Assembly: GCA_021464245.1 (NCBI GenBank)
Contig: JADCRB010000032.1
Span: 29,618-93,617 of the forward strand
Source of the DNA: Carallia brachiata
Taxonomy: Eukaryota; Streptophyta; Magnoliopsida; Malpighiales; Rhizophoraceae
Direction of reading: 5' to 3'
DNA: 64,000 nt
The translations under genes were made by a program, and so were the position numbers. The notes under the pieces were generated by a model, which did not search any database, was not told the DNA's origin, and saw only the letters and a program-made list of their open reading frames with translations. This document shows, one piece after another, positions 1 to 13,484 of the stretch; the first letter of the stretch is position 1, and every line of letters begins with the position of its first letter.

Positions 1-381
1 TTGGCAACAATTGAAGGACACGTTGAAATTTGATTGATTTTGGCTGTTGAAAAAAATTTTATAGGTGTGTGCTTACCTGCTATTGTTGTTTGACTGCGCA
101 TTCCAATTTAAGGGTTTTTTTTATTCTTGTCATGTGAAGTAGGCTGCTCTTCTGATGAGGAAGGTGCTCCGGTGTGGATGTGGATGTAGGGAGGTGTGTG
201 GGGAAAAGTGATATAATAATGCAAACATTTGCCTCAGTACCCTTTGTTCTGCACTAGAAGTATTATCCCTGTTTTTAGTTGCCATCTATGTTGTGCAGCT
301 CGTAATTCATCTTTATATTGTTTTTCATTTTCTTTTTTGTATTTTGTTATTCCCATTTTAATTTTTCAGTTTTTGTACTAG
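1..381 (+). other. 5' flank or upstream intron of the AIPP2-like gene
   Basis: No convincing exon is visible here. The sequence is T-rich and ends in TACTAG directly before 382. The reading frame of the downstream exon meets an in-frame TAG at 379-381, so coding must begin by splicing at 382 or at the ATG at 421. Related proteins carry additional N-terminal residues, as I recall, so an upstream exon outside the window is more likely than a start at 421. Confidence 0.5.
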
Positions 382-1748
382 GTACCATTGCAAGCTGAGA
401 AAAAAGTCGGTAAGCGTTCCATGAGACGGAAGTGTCATACAGGAGCAGAGTCTGGGACCTGTAATGTGTGCTTCGCTCCTTGTTCGTCTTGTATGCATCG
501 TAATCTAACTAGTGTGGGACCAAACGGTGATGAGTTTTCTGATGAAACTGGTCGTGTAACGGTTACAAGTCATTGTTCTGTTAATGAGGGTGGTGTTCTA
601 CCTCCTTTTAAAGATGTAGCGTGTGAAAGCTTACAGCATACTACCAGTGAAGCAAGCAATATGCTTAGTCCCAATTCAAGTCATGATTCTTTATCAGAAA
701 TTGCAGAAAGTAAAGCGAACACAAGGTCTTCTGATATGATTGATGCCTCAGTGGAGTCAAAGAGGCTTCCTAAACTCTTTTCTGGTGACATGACAGATGG
801 TCGTCTTTCTTCAAAATCACTCTGTCTTTTGGATCATAAGGCCTTCTCAAATAAGCCTGAGGACTTGGAATCTGTACAAGCCCATGATGACAATGTGCTA
901 TGCGTTGGAGGAGGTGATGCTGGTATAACACTCAAGTGTTGCAAAAATAACGTGGATAAGAAGAGTGTGTCGTGTAGTTTAGCTTCTGTTAGTTGTCTAG
1001 AATCAGAAGTTCTTGGAAAGGCATTATTAGCTGACAACTCGGACACTCCAGAGTCTACATCAGACAATGTAGACATAAGTAATAGTGCATCAAAGGTTCA
1101 GAGGAAGCTCCCCTCCTTGAATGGAAATGGTACAAATCTAGAAGGTTCCTCTTTCCAGGTTAAGCAGGAAAACATATCAGAACATACAAATTTGTCATTG
1201 TTGAAGGAAGCAGGAAATGATGTCGGTCATGATGACACCGTGCCTGTGCAATACATTGTTGACAACTATGGTGGGATTGCTTCTAAGGTTTCAAGCAGAG
1301 TTTATCCAAAGCTAGAACCTGAGACCAACAGAGATTCTGAAGACCAGGTGGTTGAAGAATTTAAATGTTCTGAAAAAGATGAACAAGATGAAAAGTTGAA
1401 TGAATCAGTTGAGTTGCCTGACATGCAGAAGTCTCTGCATTCTTTATCTGGAGATTTGAGCGATGAATCGGAAATTGTGGAACACGATGTAAGTAATATT
1501 GTCCATGTAGAATATTATATGCACTGGACTCCTTTAGATAGCTGTGTGCAGTTTTGGTGGTTTTGGCGACCATAGTTTATGTCAATCTGCATTCTTTTGC
1601 AGAGAACTAGCCTTCTTATGGTTCAATTTATATATCTTTCTTATACCAAGGTTGTCAGAACTGGATCGATTATTGAACAAAAAACATTAGTGGTTCAAGA
1701 TTCAATTGGTTGAACCGGTATTTTATATATATATATATATATATTGTG

Positions 1749-1792
<44 letters not shown>

Positions 1793-3734
1793 AAAGTAAT
1801 TAAAAAAATAATACTTATAGATAGTGATTAATATTAATTTTTTTATTTTAAGGACTAAATTGAAAGTTTTGATTAAATTTAAGACTAAATTGAAAATTGT
1901 AATTAAATTTAGAGCTTAAATTATAATTTAAATAAAATTTGGGGTCAAATTATAATAATGAATTTTTTGGTCTGGTTTGGACTGGTCCAACTGGTCCCTT
2001 TTTACCGATTTTATTGGTTCTTGACCGGTCTGAGTTCTTATAAAAATTAACCATGAACAGGACCGGAACTCTGACCGGTTACCGGTTGAACAGGTTGGAC
2101 GGCCGGTCCGGTCCGGTTTTACAACAATATCTCATACTGGTTTCTTGCATATCTAATTGCTAAGTTTTGTCTGACAGAGTCCGGAGGATGATTTTGAAAA
2201 CTGTCCCACTGGATTGAATGATCTCATTTTGTTTACTTTATTTTGCAAATTAAAAATGCTATTTCCTTATTGAATTTTACTAAGAAGATTGGGTAAATTA
2301 AACTGTTATGGAAAGTGATGGCCTTATCATGAAGAAGTGTATTATACAGGAAGTTGAATATCTGCAAGGCAATCAATTGCAGTAGTAGGAACAAAAGTTG
2401 TGGGAATCATCAACATGTGGAGAATATGGTTTAGTATTAAAGGAAATTGAATGTGCCTGAGTTTCATTATTGATTATTTGAGTTAAAGTGGCTATCTTCG
2501 AGGATGTGTTGGAGTGCTGGTTATTTCATCATGAAATGAAATTCTTTCTCTTGCTTTTTATTGGCTTTGTTCTCCATGGTATGCATCATTCCATCTGTTC
2601 CTGTTTGTCTTGTTGACCTTTTGTCTTTTCTTGAAACAGGTAAAGGTGTGTGATATTTGCGGTGATGCAGGCCGGGAAGATCTGCTTGCTATATGTAGTA
2701 GGTGCAGCGATGGTGCAGAACACACGTAAGCACTAAAGTTAATTTGTCTACTGTGTTGTGGCAGCTTTGATTTCTTATTAACTTGAAGCCATCGGATTAT
2801 ATACTCTGTAGATGGTTAACATTGTTATTGCAATCATTAATCAGATATTGCATGCGAGAAATGCTTCAAAAAGTTCCTGAGGGAGACTGGCTGTGTGAAG
2901 AATGCAAGTTGGCTGAGGAAATTGAAATTCAGAAACAGGGTAAGATGGTAGCAACTTTCCCATTTAATGGAAGAAGTCATTTTTATATATGGGCATTTTT
3001 TATATTGATGTTTTTTTTATTCATGTTGATTTGATTTTGAAGGTCTAGATGATGAGGAAGAAATGGTAGAAAAGGCGGTTACACGAAGCTCTGGCAAAAG
3101 ACAAGTAGAAAACACCGAGTTGGCTTCATCTTCAAAAAGGCAGGCTATTGAAACAAGTTTGGGATCCCCAAAACCATCTAGCCCTAGCAAAGTGGCTTCA
3201 CTATCACGAGATTGTTCCTTCAGGAACATAGATAAAGGAAAAATGAAGCCAGCGCATCAAACATCTTTTGTAAATCGTTCGAGTGTAGATATTCCTGATA
3301 TTGTTCGCTCTTCTTCCATCAATACACGGCTGCAAACTCCCAAGGGTAAGAAAAGTTGTGTTGTTTGTCAATTTTCTGTTTGTGTTACCATTCAAAATTT
3401 TAAGGGTAAGTTTGTTTTGCATTGGTCTCAGTATTTTGCAGAGTTCAAAGAAACTTCTGAATTATTAATCTAATTTAGAATTTTCTTTATAGTTTTATTG
3501 TACATTTAATTTTTCATTTGGTGAGCAAAAGTGTTACGGCATGTAAATAAATAGTTATTGATCTTCACTTGACATAAATGATTTATTTTTGACTGATTTT
3601 TACTTCCAGAAGTTCCAATGGCTACTTGATAATGCACTCGGTTTGAAATGGTGTTAGTTTTATGCCTGATGTAGTTTTGATCTTTATATTATATGTTTGT
3701 GTGTGAGTGTGTGTGTGTGTGTGTGTGTATTATG

Positions 3735-3765
<31 letters not shown>

Positions 3766-6700
3766 ATAGATCAAGTAGATGGAGTCCAGTGTTCGTAAAT
3801 CTCGTTTTCCTTAATGTTTTTTTAAATGTTTTTGAGCATTAATTTAATGGTTGTCTTTTTACAGGTACTTTATTGAAGTCTAATTCCTTCAACACTTTAA
3901 TTTCCAAATCAAAAGTGAGAATTGTTGATGAAGTTCTTCAGAAGTGCAAGGGCACAGGAGAGATATCTCCTCTAGATGTAAAGGAGGACCATTCTAGGAT
4001 GATGACAAAATCCGTGTCATTCAAATCAGTAATCTCTTGCCGTTCTAATGCTACTGAGTGCAAACCGAAAATGCTTTCTGCTAAATTTCCTAACGTTCAA
4101 GATTTGAAAGGAATAAAACAAATGACAGACCGGAATGCATTTGATAGAAAAAATTTGTCTATTGCAACGAATTCTAGTGCTTCAACACCAAAGGATGGTA
4201 AGAAACTCACACCTCGAGGTGAAAATTCCTTGGCAGTCTCTGCCAGCAAGAACAGAGAGTTCAAAGCTGTACCTTCTGATCCAAAATTAGGTGCTTTATC
4301 GAGATCATCCAGCTTTATAGGCCGTAAAGCTGCGGAAATTCCTGTTACTTCTGGTAAGATCTTATCTTCTTTGTAGAGTCTCTCAATGAATACATGTTGG
4401 CATGTCATGGCTTCAATATTTCTTTTCAAAGTTGGTTTTTTCTGATGTTGTCCTAAGGCGATATTGAGTATTTTTTTTTCTTTTGGCTATTGCAGTTCGG
4501 ATTTCATCTACTAATGGAATGAGTGGCATCTCCACTGAACAAAAATTAAGCCAGATTAGCCCCAAGGATGAGCTGTCATCTAGTTCTTCCTGGACTGCTG
4601 AGAGACCATCCAGCAAGGCTAATGAAAACTTGCAAGATGGCTTACCTCAGTCACGGGAATCTTCAAATCAGGGTAATAAAACTAGGGATAGTGCGGTTAG
4701 TAGTTTGAGGCCTACTGTTACCAGTGGGCAAAAGAACATTACCTGTAAAAGGTGCAAGGAAATTGGTCATTCTGCTGAATATTGCACAGTTATCAGTTCT
4801 CAGGATTCTGATACTGATGGATTGCCTACAAAAAGTGCGACAAAGGGGGTTGGCAAAAGTAGTAAATTGAAAGCTGCAATTGAGGCTGCTATGCTTAAGA
4901 AGCCTGGTATATATGGGAAGAGGAAAGAAAGTGAGCAATCTGACATATTATCCTCATCAAACATGGATGTGAGTGTTGAAATAGCTTCTTCTGATCAGGC
5001 TTCAGTTTCAACCAAAAAGAAGGATAAGGTTTCAGATAGACAAAGTTATGAAGGGGAAGCGAATCTTGGGACTGGTTTCTCAGGTTCTTATAAACTGAAA
5101 AATCCTAACATAGTGAAGCAGCTTAATTCTCGGTCTACTGATGTAGTTCTCCCTTGCAAAACAGGGTGCTTGGACTCCATTATTTCTTCTGTTGGAATGC
5201 CCAGTCAGCCTGTGGAAGCAACTTCTGTCTTTCAGAAGATGTTGGCCATCCCAGAGCACAAACATATCTGGCAGTGAGTTTGTCATTTTGATATGTGTAA
5301 CCACGACATTTGCATTTATGTATATTTTGTCTCATCTCTAAGCCTCTGTTACATTACATACTTGCAGGGGTGCTTTTGAAATATGTAGAGGTGGAAAGCT
5401 TCTGGATACATATGGAGGAATACAAGCGCATCTTTCAACTTGTGCATCGCCTAAAGTTCTTGAAGTGGTGAACAAGTTTCCCCATAAGATTACTTTTGAC
5501 GAAGTCCCTCGCTTGAGCACATGGCCAAAAGTTTTTCATGACAATGGTGTCAAAGAGGATAACATTGCACTATACTTGTTTGCAAAGGATCTTGGGAGGT
5601 ACATCTGTTTAGTACTCTGCTCTTTATGATGGAAAGTGGTTTTTGGGTACATATTCTGCTATTTTCAATTTATTTATTTATTTGGTTTCTTTTTCTGCTT
5701 GTGAGACAGTTATGAAAGCTATAAGGGCTTATTGGATACCATGATCAAAAAAGATTTGGCCCTTAGGGGATCTTTTGATGGTGTTGAACTTTTGATATTC
5801 CCGTCAACGCATCTTCCAGAGAATTCCCAGCGTAAGAGTCCTGATGAATTATTGCTATATCGGTGTTAATTGTGATCATTCAAATAATTAATGGATAGAA
5901 TGCATGATTACACATTGCATTCAGATTTCAGTCTGAGGTGATTCTTACTCAATCTTTTGGTGGGAATGATGACATTTTGACCATAACCATAAAATATAGC
6001 TGGATGCCTTGTAAGGGCATTGATGAAGCATCTTTTATAAATTGCGTCACTGTGAACTTCAGCATGAATGCCAGTATGCGAATTGATGAAGCATGCTGAA
6101 TAAATAACTATAGACTATTCGTCTGCAGATTCCTACTGCTAGTAGAGCTTTTTAATAACTTATTGGCAAGGCTTCCTATTTGACTAGGGTATTTCCTGAC
6201 AATCCATCTGTGTGATTTTGTTTTGTGCATCCTGCAATCCACCGAAATAGTTTTGTGGTTTCACTTTATATGACTTACTCTGAGCCTTTCCCATTTGTTG
6301 GTTGACCAGGTTGTTTTTGGGATTTTTTCTTGTTTGATATTGTTTACTGCTTTCTAGTTGAGCCTCTGTTCTGGGTTGCACATCCTCCCCACATCTTTGT
6401 TACATCATGGGCTGTATTGGGTTTGGGGTCGGTTTGTCTATTTACTATTTAAGATGGGAACTGGTTGTTTGTTGGAACACATGTTGAAGTTCTTGTGGAA
6501 TTGAGTTTATATGCTAAATTCAAGTAGTGCTGCGATGAACCTTTTAAATTTTTTTTTAAAAAAATCCTTTGTTACTTAGTGTTTGGTTTTGACAGACATT
6601 TCTCTTTTAGGTATAGCAGTATAGTTATGAAAGAGCTTGCTTTATTTATCTCATCTGAAATCCATGAACCTTTCCCAAACTGGGTAATTGACCAACTGGT

Positions 6701-9700
6701 TGGACCCAGGATCTTTGATGCGGTGTTGAAAGAGAATTTATCAAGCATGTCCAGTTTGGGCATTGGTTCCCCCCTTCACGGCGGGGGATCATATCTCACC
6801 GAGGCAAAAGTGGACCCTTATCATTGCCAAAATTTTGAAATTTATGAAAATCTTTATGGCAAGGATGTTTACTGATAAAAGTTATTTTTGCAAATTTTTC
6901 TCTTTGCTTGTGCTTGCGATTGTATGTGCCTCAATCCCAAAGTCTGCTTAAAGCCTTGCAGTAATTGTTTGTTTGACTAAGAATTGTTAGGATAATTCTG
7001 TTTGTTAGTTGTAACTAGAATTGATCTCATGTGAAATTTATGCCCACAAAATTTTGAGTTTGATGTTTTGGCCCAAACTTGCATTAATTTTTAAAGTTCT
7101 TTGACTATTGTTTGCAGGTTGGAACATGTTGTTTTTCCTGTGGGGAGTTTTCAGGGCAAGGCGGTCAAATTGTTCAGATTCCATAAAAAAGTCTGTTATG
7201 CCCAGTTGTAATGCACCTGCCGCTGTCTTGTCTTTATCTGAAAATTTGTGTTCAAGGGAAACACCCATATATGACAGTTCTTGTGATGTGGCCGTGGCAT
7301 CAGTTGCTCCTGATAAGCTGAGTATGCCATTGGTAGGAAATCCTGACAAAAACATATCTAGTTTACAAACAAACTCTGAGAAGCAAGGTAGTAGATTTGA
7401 TTCCAAATCCTTGTCCAATTTTGCAACATGCAATGCATCATTGTGCCCAGAAAACAGATGCCCCAGTTTGTCCCAGGTATTGTTTGTTGTTTGCGTATTT
7501 TCATTACAGAGATCTGTGGTAGGCAATTGCTTCAGAGTGTTTGCATGTGCTTGTTCATGGTTGAGTTGTTGGCTGGGCAGCAGCGACATACAAAACATAT
7601 ATTCCCTAGGCAAAGGAGATAAATTTGCAGTTTATGTCCCGAGAAGTCAATGATTTTTAAATAAAAAATAATATTACTAATTGCACTTTTCTTCTTTCTT
7701 TATATGGGGTCAAAAGCATCCAATCACTGCTTGTTGGAAAGATGGCATTGCTTACTTAATATGAATGTGCTTTCTCATGTTAATCTTTTGCTATCATCAG
7801 TGTTAATTCTTGAGAGCTTGGTTTTTCCCCCCGAATTGTCTTAGTTCCCTCTAAATATTTTGAATACTACAGGTACCTATTGAGCCAAAAGTAGTTATTG
7901 GCAGATATTTCATTATTGTTTCTGCAGCTTATTTATATTTTACGATGTTACTCGACCTGGTTGTCCAAAATACCTTCCTACACTCTTTCATTTGCTTTGT
8001 TGGAATGCAGAATGTTACTTTTGTGGAGAGCCTTAAAGACTTGTGTAACGTAATATTCCCATTTAATATTTCTTTAGAACAGGGAACTTGCATAATTGTA
8101 AGCATCTGACAGCCTTTCTTTTTTCAATTTTCTGAAAATAATTTGGCCTATGTATTATTGTGAATTGTATTTGTTTCTTCTGTAATTGTCAAATTGGAAA
8201 TAGCTTTATTCTCTTCTGACTATTTGACATACTTGATGCATCCTAGTGGAAGAGACACAATGTGGAGTGAAATGATCAAACAAGTTGAGTAAATGTTTGA
8301 ACATCTTGGAACCGACCCTAACAGTTCTTTGCCATAGAAAATTCTGGTTGTATCATGTTTGGGTGGATCTCACAGAATTAACTAGGGTTGCTTCAAGGCA
8401 CAATGCTCCCATCTATCTGGTCTTCTTTTGGTATAAGGGACCTAGCAAATATTCATTTGTTGTTTAACTAGTTCTATTCTGATATGATTCCTCATATGGG
8501 TAAAAATTTTTTCGTGTTTAAGATATAGAGTTCAAAGATACCTGACTGCTTATTTCCAATTTACCACAAAAAAAAAAAAAAAAAAAACCCCGAGTGCAAG
8601 TAGTCTAAAAAAGAAAATGTCAATTTTTGGCCATAGTCAGAAAGAATGAAAAATGGTCTGTTGTGATAACACATTAGGAGAGTTGAAGCGTGCAACAAGT
8701 ATGGCTGGGGAATGTGACAAGACATTGCTTATTATCTACTAACTTACGGAAATTCCCCTTGAAGTGTGACCATGTTAGAGTCTGTCTCATTCATAAATTT
8801 ATGTTTGCTCTGTTTTCTTGGTTATTTTTTGATCATATGTCAACATAATTTACTTGTGGCTTCCTCCAACGTTAAGTTTTGGGGTTGATTAGGTGTGCAA
8901 TGTGTAGGAGATCTGATTGGGTGTGCTATTATAATTACAGTTCTGACCTTCATTTGTCATTACCATTAACTCGGATGCTTAGCTGGTACCCATGTTTGAT
9001 ACTTTGACTTCTATCACAAACATCTGGTTTGTGTTTGCAATGACAACCATGAACTTTTGTGGTGATGGCAGTGAATGCAACTGGATTTTCTTAAATTGGT
9101 TTAGAGTTTACAGCAATTGGAGTCGTAGCTTGTGGGACCACAATATTCAAAATTCCCATTTCCTTCTTTATTTGTCCTTGTTCTCTTTGTATTTATAGTT
9201 GGATTATGGAAATAAATGGCATTGCCTCGCATGGTGTCAAAATTGAAAAGTTGATAATAGAATTGATCTTAGGTATAAAGATCAAAAATTGAGGGGACAA
9301 GTATGCTTGTGTACTATTGAATTGTTTTTTTTGTTTGTTTGTGTTTTTGTTTGTCTGTTTGTTTGTTTTTTTTTTTTGGGAGAGGGGAGCGTGTTTGGTC
9401 AATGTGCAATTGAGCTGGAGGTTAAATAGCTTGAATTTTTCTTTTCATTGGTACAAGTTGCCCGAGTGTTTGCAGACTGATGGATGCCTGAGGTTCATGC
9501 AACTATCATGTTTATAATTGGGGCATGGCTGCACATTTTTCCTGTCGAGTGTATGTCTAATGATTGACCAACACAAGGAGATGGTTTTGGCCTAGCTTGT
9601 GTGTCCTGCCCAAGTACAAATTGGGAATTTTGATTAGGTTTGGGTTTGGGTCTCCGTTGCAATGGTCTTCAGTTTCTGCTAGACATTCCCGCCAAATATG

Positions 9701-10992
9701 GTTTGATTTATTGTGACATTCAAGCGAACAGAGCGTGATGCAATGACATGCCATACTTCAATTCATATTGCATTTCAGATTTTATTGATGCATGTTCTAG
9801 CAAGTTGGTGGTTTTGCTATCAATTTTGAGCTGGCATATGCATACACAGATTTATGTATAATGATGTCTCCTTTTGTCGACAGTAGAAGGCGAAAAGTAT
9901 TGGTAAAGGGGGGAAAATAAGTTTTGTGTTAGCATGGTTGCTCACTAGTCGCACCCCCCTTCCTTTTTGCAGGAAGGAGCTGATACTCTGGAATGCAGAA
10001 TGGATACTGAAGTAAAACCATCTATTTCTACAGCTGGAACCAGCAGTAGCTTTAATGGTGCAGCAGGGACTCGAATACATGTGCATGGGGATGCTTCACA
10101 TGCTAGAGGAAGCACATCATGTTTTAAGGTTTCTCATGTTGGGAATGGAAATTTATGTGTTAGCGGGACTGATGGCACAGAGGAAATGGTGGATGTGTGG
10201 GATTCGCACAGGGATGAAGTTAAAGTGACAAGGGACCTGAATGAAGGTAACGCTGACATGAACATAGATGCTCCCTTGGAGAGAGACCAAACCCTTAAAG
10301 GGGTTAATGGCTGGCAGTTAAATAGTAGGAAAAGGCCACACTTGGATCCATTGGAGTCGGACACCCAGACTTCTGGTAGCTCAAGTCAAAACATACCCAA
10401 GGTAGAAATTTATGATTTTGCAGAGGACGAAGTTTATGGTAAGAAGCCAAAGACTGATTCCAGTAGACAATATGGATGTAGCAATGCAATAGTAGGAATC
10501 CCATTGGACAACACATTTGCGCCCCCGTTATCCAGTTTGGGTTCGAGCTCTTCTGTTGACAAAGTTAACTTGGAGGATGTCGGAACTGCTGAAAGGTACT
10601 TGTTTCCTGTAGACTCAAATTATGCAAAGGATTTTTGGGTGGGGAGCAACTCCATGGCCTGGAAAGAACCATCCTCAAAGGATGAGGATTGTTCTCATGA
10701 TAGCGCCCCGAATCTCGAGCTTGCTTTAGGGGGCGCTGAGACTAAATTTCCAAGCAAGGGAAACGTGCCTTTTTTGTTCAGGATGGTTGAGAAAAATCAT
10801 AACGGGAACAAGCCTCTAGACAAGGTAAAGGAAGAGGAGGATGGGGTGTCTGCTTCCCTCTCCCTTTCTCTCTCATTTCCATTCCCTGAAAAGGAACAAA
10901 CTGCAAAACCTATGTCAAAGGCGGAGCTTCTGCCCGAAAGGCAGCACGTGAATACTTCACTGCTTCTCTATCGGAGATTCTCAGACAAGTAG
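382..10992 (+). CDS. AIPP2/PAIPP2-like PHD-finger protein, 5' partial
   Basis: Ten exons join without a frame break: 382-1488, 2640-2725, 2845-2939, 3043-3345, 3865-4353, 4496-5273, 5368-5598, 5710-5831, 7118-7476 and 9973-10992, giving about 1,529 residues. A Cys cluster lies at residues 27-37. A C4HC3 PHD finger (CDIC, CSRC, HTYC, WLCEEC) lies at about 370-417. A CCHC knuckle uses Cys777, Cys780, His785 and Cys790. A SPOC-like domain covers about 950-1085. LxLxL-type motifs follow near 1437 (NLELAL) and 1484 (LSLSLS), resembling EAR repression motifs. In Arabidopsis this family (At3g02890, At5g16680) works with the BAH protein AIPP3 and the phosphatase CPL2 as a histone-reading repressor complex; the role here is inferred. 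The exon downstream of 7476 is separated by a 2.5 kb intron in which I see no further exon. The N-terminus is probably missing upstream. Confidence 0.88.
1647..2129. mobile_element. hAT-like MITE, copy a, in an intron of the PHD gene
   Basis: The ends are imperfect inverted repeats: CAAGGTTGTCAGAACTGG at the left, and a right end that reads TATTGTTGTAAAACCGG in reverse complement. The flanking 8-mers are TCTTATAC (1639-1646) and TCTCATAC (2130-2137), a 7 of 8 match. The interior holds repeated 'aggactaaattgaaa' tracts and a TA/TG microsatellite and has no coding capacity. The same family recurs at 24055, 31015 and 51898. Confidence 0.75.
1724..1790. repeat. (TA)n/(TG)n compound microsatellite
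   Basis: Alternating TA units pass into about 15 TG units inside MITE copy a. Confidence 0.95.
3698..3765. repeat. Interrupted (GT)n microsatellite in an intron
   Basis: Two GT runs are separated by a short TATTATGTACA interruption, within the intron between the exons ending at 3345 and starting at 3865. Confidence 0.95.
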
Positions 10993-12960
10993 TCCCAGGG
11001 TGCTGTTTTTCGGTTCTATCCCAGGTTGCTCTCGTTTCATGTATATTATCATGCACCACATGGGCAGGTTACGATGTTCCTGATCATGTACAATGAGCGT
11101 CCATGAACTATATATATAGGGGAAACCAAATTTCCATCTGTTCATAACCCACACAGGATTTGCTAATAATCTACCTTTTCTTTTTTTTTTTTGGCTCTTT
11201 TCTAGCTCTTCTGCTTTGGGTGCATAGTTATGGCTGTTTGTACATAAAGTGAATTATGCCGGCACAGTTTTAAAATGCCGTGAGATATTTGCAACCGTTG
11301 TCATCTTTGATCTCTCTCTTTCTCTCTCGTGTTATTGAAGCTTTGTTTTGCCCGGCGATTTTCTTGTTTGTACAGCCACAGTTGTCAAATCTGAACCCTT
11401 GCCTGTCAGGAAATGCAACAAAGATGATGCTTGTGATATAGGGATGCAGCAGGAAGATTGAGGTTTGCCAGCTACTGAAGGCAAGAAGTGTTTGGACAAT
11501 CAAAAGGATTGCCCATTTTTTCATAGAATTCCTTTTAGGGGCTTTAATGTAGATTAATGTGCATGATCAAGGAAGATTTTCTGCCTATTGCATAGTAATT
11601 TTGCCTTTTAGTCAATCTTTTAATTCAATAGCCCATCTGGTAAATAAATTCATTTCCCTCACTATTATCAAAAGGTTAGTAGAATGTATAAAAATTTAGT
11701 GCTTCATTGCATGGGCTGTATTGTCCATAACTTTATTGTACATTTACAATTCTCATTGTTAATATATCAAATGTATAAATGTGTAATAACCAGTGACGTA
11801 ACACTTTTTGGGAATTGAGTTCATGTCTAATCTACAATAAGAAATTTGTGAGTGTAATATTTTTTTAGACTTTAAAAAGACAATGCGATAATTTTAAAAT
11901 AAATTTGTGGATTTATATTAGAATTTAGTTTATGGGGTTATGATTTTATTTTTTTCATTAATTTCATATTTTATGAGGATGAGGTGACAAATGAATAAAT
12001 CTTATTGGGAGTTAGTTGAACAAGCATTGCTTATTTTTAGTAGTGCCACTTTCAAAATTTGATGTTTTCCATGGATATAGAAAAACTAATTATAACTTTA
12101 CTTTCTATTGAATTAGTCGTTTAACAAATAAAAAATAAAGAAAAAGAAAAATACATACTTATAAATCCAAAAATAAAAAATATTAAACGAAACCGAATTG
12201 ATATTTAATTTGATCTCATGATATAAATTTATATTAATAGAAATTTATTTTTGCGTATTTAAATGTGTCTATTCAATATATTTATGTACTGAAAATTAAA
12301 AAAATACATTCCTACCTTGTTTTTAATATTTTATTCTTCAAAATTTAAAACATTTTTTGTTTCTCCAAAACGAGCGCTGATTAAGATAGTCTACAATTTG
12401 GTTAACTAAACTGAATCATTATAACTACTATCGAAACTAAAGTTTTCAGTTATGCAAAATTGAAAACTACTTCCGAACTGAAAATTTTAATTTAATTTTG
12501 GTTAACTGTTCAATTAATTGAATTTAATAACAAAAATTCAAAATTATAATATAAATGTAAAAAATATATTTTTGATATATATTTTTAAAAATATTATAGT
12601 TATCATTGTATATGTGAGATAAATAAATAATTATTTAAGATATACTAATATTTTATTAATATTTATTTGTTAATAATAATTGTATTACCAATATTTTTTC
12701 TATTATGAGAAAAATATAAAAATATATATACAAAATAACATTTCGATTCGATTCAGTTAACTGTAATTTTTTAATATTAAAAACTAAAATCAAATTAAAA
12801 TTTTTAATTTTTTTGCGATTCGTTAATCCATTATAAAATTAATTTGATTAATTAAAAATTCAATTTAATTCATTTTAATTTTTAAGATTAATTAAAATTT
12901 TCTATTTTTTTAACACCGGTAAATCCTAACCGTGTAATTCTCTTGACGCACGAGGGGTAT
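10993..12960. other. 3' untranslated region, then AT-rich intergenic DNA
   Basis: The first several hundred bases are probably the 3' UTR of the PHD gene; no polyadenylation site can be fixed. From about 11650 the DNA is AT-rich. The stretch 12380-12900 contains repeated GGTTAACT and CGATTCGATTCAGTTAACTG motifs on both strands, which looks like a decayed non-autonomous element. No gene is visible. Confidence 0.5.
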
Positions 12961-13000
12961 ATCTGGAAACATATGTTGTCTATGACAAAAAAAAACAAAC

Positions 13001-13009
13001 TATTTATAA
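13001..13009 (+). promoter_or_regulatory. TATA box of plastid-protein copy 1
   Basis: TATTTATAA lies about 110 bases before the ATG at 13120. A matching TATA box occurs at the same distance before copy 2 (19286), and both are preceded by a shared 'tctggaaa' motif, so the promoter was duplicated with the gene. Confidence 0.5.
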
Positions 13010-13119
13010 GACTTTATTTGCAACAATAATAGCTCGCGATTTTGCGCTTCCTCCGAGTCCTCTTCTCTCTCTCTCTCTAAAATTCTCTCTCTCTCTCTCG
13101 CTCGCTCTCCAACCCTCTA

Positions 13120-13449
13120 ATGGCGACCTGTTCGTCTACCGTATCAATTTCAGGTACTCACGCACTCACATCAAACTATCACAACTTCATGCACATCTTT
13201 TTTAAGTTTCCTCTCTGCGTTTTTTTTTGTGCGCGCTTGCCTGCTTTGTGCGTGTGCATGTGCATGTGTTATTTAATTAATAATTTTTTTTTAATTCTTT
13301 TGAAACTAATTGTATTGGATGTATAAATATGGTTTTGCATTGTTTTTATTTCCGTAAGCTGTGTTGACGTCGTTTCGCTGCTTGTTTTTAGGTTAATTTT
13401 CGACGAGTTATGGACATGCAAAATCTGTGTAGTTAAATTTTTTGTGTGG

Positions 13450-13484
<35 letters not shown>

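Noticed and set aside
1489..1575. Open frame continuing past the first exon of the PHD gene
   Set aside because: A consensus donor at 1489 (GATGTAAGT) and continuity with the PHD domain from 2640 show that this is intron read-through.
6579..6951. Open frames within the 5832-7117 intron considered as an extra exon
   Set aside because: The exon ending at 5831 joins the exon starting at 7118 in frame, completing the SPOC-like domain, and no domain similarity was seen in the intron frames.
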